Position numbers and translations under genes: made by a program. 64,000 nucleotides of DNA, taken from the NCBI RefSeq assembly GCF_002078875.1, contig NC_034412.1, forward strand, positions 14,184,876-14,248,875, read 5' to 3'. Shown in pieces: positions 62,331 to 64,000 of the stretch. Under the pieces are notes generated by a model, which was not told the origin of the DNA, did no database searches, and saw nothing but the letters and a program-made list of their open reading frames with translations. Within the stretch, counting starts at the first letter, position 1. Each line of letters opens with the position of its first letter. This DNA comes from Numida meleagris (Eukaryota > Chordata > Aves > Galliformes > Numididae).

Positions 62331-64000
62331 GTAAAAATATGGCATTCTTGATATAGAGTGTGTAGTTAAGGTAAGGAACTCCTTTCCCTGAAAGGCACTG
62401 GAACTACTAAAAATCCACATTGATTCAGAAAGAAATTGAAGATATTCAAGGAAAAGAAACATGTCAAAACTAGTTAAGAAAAACATTACATCTCTACAGG
62501 AGGAAATCCCACTAAAAACTTGGGGCATAGTTCAGAGAAGTACCACAGCAGACTTGCTTATATATTCTTCCCTAAGCATGTGTTGATGGCCATAGTCAAG
62601 TATGGAATACTGAACCAGATAGACCTTTATCCTGGTCTAGTGCAGACACTCATATAATTTGAAGAAAACTGTACAGCCATGTTACTCATCTCAGTGTCTT
62701 CATCAATAAGGCAAGAGGTGTAGAATATTATGAGACTGAGACAAATTTTGAGGAAATGGAATATCTGTGTACACAGATAAATTCAGCATTGGATCCTCAG
62801 AGATAATGCTACTATGCAGTGAGGGAACCAACCAGTCCGTCCAAAAATCCAGTTCAAAACCTCCTCCCTGGTAAATATGCAATTTGAGATAAAAAGTCGG
62901 TAAACATTTGGTTATTCACATCATTTTGTCACGTACATCTTTTAAAACACCTACAAGCTTCTTAAGTGTTTCTAAAGCGGTGGAAACATCAGTGTTTGGC
63001 TGTAAACTTTCACCACACTCTCCAAAGAATTCCCCAGATCAACTCCCTTTTGTAAATTGATTCTCACTGATGATAGTTTTTTTCTACTATCAGAGGCTCC
63101 CAGAACTCAGTGCGGTACATAGCAGGCAGCATTTCACATAATAAAAGCATTAGCACCTCCTTGGTTTCTAAAAAGATATCTCTCCAGCCTGAAATTACTT
63201 TTGCTGCTGTATCACTTTACAAGCTCTTTTCTAATTTGCTACTCTCTGTAATTCTAGGTATTTTTCAGTCTGACTGCTTTGTACGTAACTCCTTCCATTA
63301 TGTAAAGTGGTTTCTTTTCAGATTCTAGACTGTAGAGCTACTCAAAGTGAAAAAAAATTTTCACTCACATTTTTCATTATTATTTTGCACTTAAACCATT
63401 TCTTATGGCAACTTAATAATGTTCTGTAGTTGATTAGAGTTAAAAAGGCCTGCATTCTTCTTTCAAATATATACAAAAACTCCTTTTGACTGACTTCAAT
63501 TAACTGAATTGATTCCAATTCAACGTTCTAAATTTATTCTTCATCTAACTGTACTGAAGTCTAGTGAGCCAAATATTGTGTGACACAGCTGAATTCCCAA
63601 GGCAATATTTCTACACTGACCATTACACAAATGAACAAAATGAGAATAGTCAATGCAGGAAATGGAGTGAAATAAATATCCTGAGCTATACAGAAGTTTG
63701 GACTGGAGTAGATTGGTCCCTACATTGCTAAACTATAAAAATTCTCCTCCTAGGCCTAGTGATTACTGCCGTGAAATCCTGCAGTCGGGTCATACCAACA
63801 ATAAGCCTCCTTTGGGCTTCAGTAGAGGTCAGAGTTTCCCTACACATCTGCAGAATAACAGCTCTAAGGCAGAGGCACTGTGTTTATTTAAGGAAACACA
63901 AAAATAAAAATAAAGCAATTAGGAGGCTTTGTAAGAGAAAACAAGTTGGGCAGGAAAAGAAAAAAAATCAAAGAAAACAGGAAATAAGGCAAAACTGTGA

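Larger units (their letters stand above)
57212..64000. other. AT-rich non-coding DNA
   Basis: Contains the A-tracts, the 14-bp tandem duplication at 62303-62330 and the exon-like segment at 59.97-60.13 kb. Nothing else can be supported. Confidence 0.45.

Noticed and set aside
1..64000. CRISPR arrays, operons, prophage or other bacterial systems
   Set aside because: No spaced direct repeats, dense coding or bacterial signals. CR1 and ERV-L sequences show that this is vertebrate nuclear DNA.

Overview
This window looks like gene-poor nuclear DNA from a bird. It is AT-rich, has many stop codons in all frames, and carries no operons, ribosome binding sites or other bacterial features. The bird assignment rests on its repeats: three fragments of the CR1 LINE with the typical avian 3' end, a class III (ERV-L-like) endogenous retrovirus fragment, a solo LTR of the same family, and no obvious SINEs. 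The species cannot be named from this.

Layout: 1-15.6 kb is AT-rich unique-looking DNA with a TA/CA microsatellite, two copies of an octamer-containing 15-mer, and a moderately GC-richer block at 10.2-11.0 kb. An antisense CR1 piece lies at 15.66-15.84 kb, followed by a long imperfect hairpin at 16.8 kb. From 17 to 34 kb I find only weak exon-like signals (about 21.0, 25.5-25.8 and 32.6 kb). A sense CR1 3' end lies at 34.4-34.5 kb. The 36.2-37.0 kb stretch has a perfect hairpin and the look of conserved non-coding DNA, which I cannot test. A GC- and CpG-rich island-like block sits at 47.08-47.54 kb. From 48.5 to 50.2 kb there is another CR1 3' end and a broken retroviral protease-reverse transcriptase fragment fused to the last ~150 bases of its LTR. 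At 56.69-57.21 kb there is a complete solo LTR with TGTCA/TGACA termini and a 5-bp target duplication (ATGTG). The rest to 64 kb is AT-rich with A-tracts and one exon-like segment at 59.97-60.13 kb.

No host protein-coding gene can be called with confidence. The window is most likely an intergenic desert or the inside of one or more large introns. The exon candidates are listed at low confidence because each rests only on a splice-site-like signal plus a short open frame, which 64 kb of AT-rich DNA produces by chance. The only protein-coding similarity I recognise is the retroviral fragment, which is inactive: it lacks the YxDD catalytic motif, RNase H, integrase, gag and a 5' LTR. I found no undescribed biological system here; the most interesting items are the retroviral rearrangement, the hairpin at 16.8 kb, the frame-shifted coding-like segment at 25.5-25.8 kb and the CpG-rich block.
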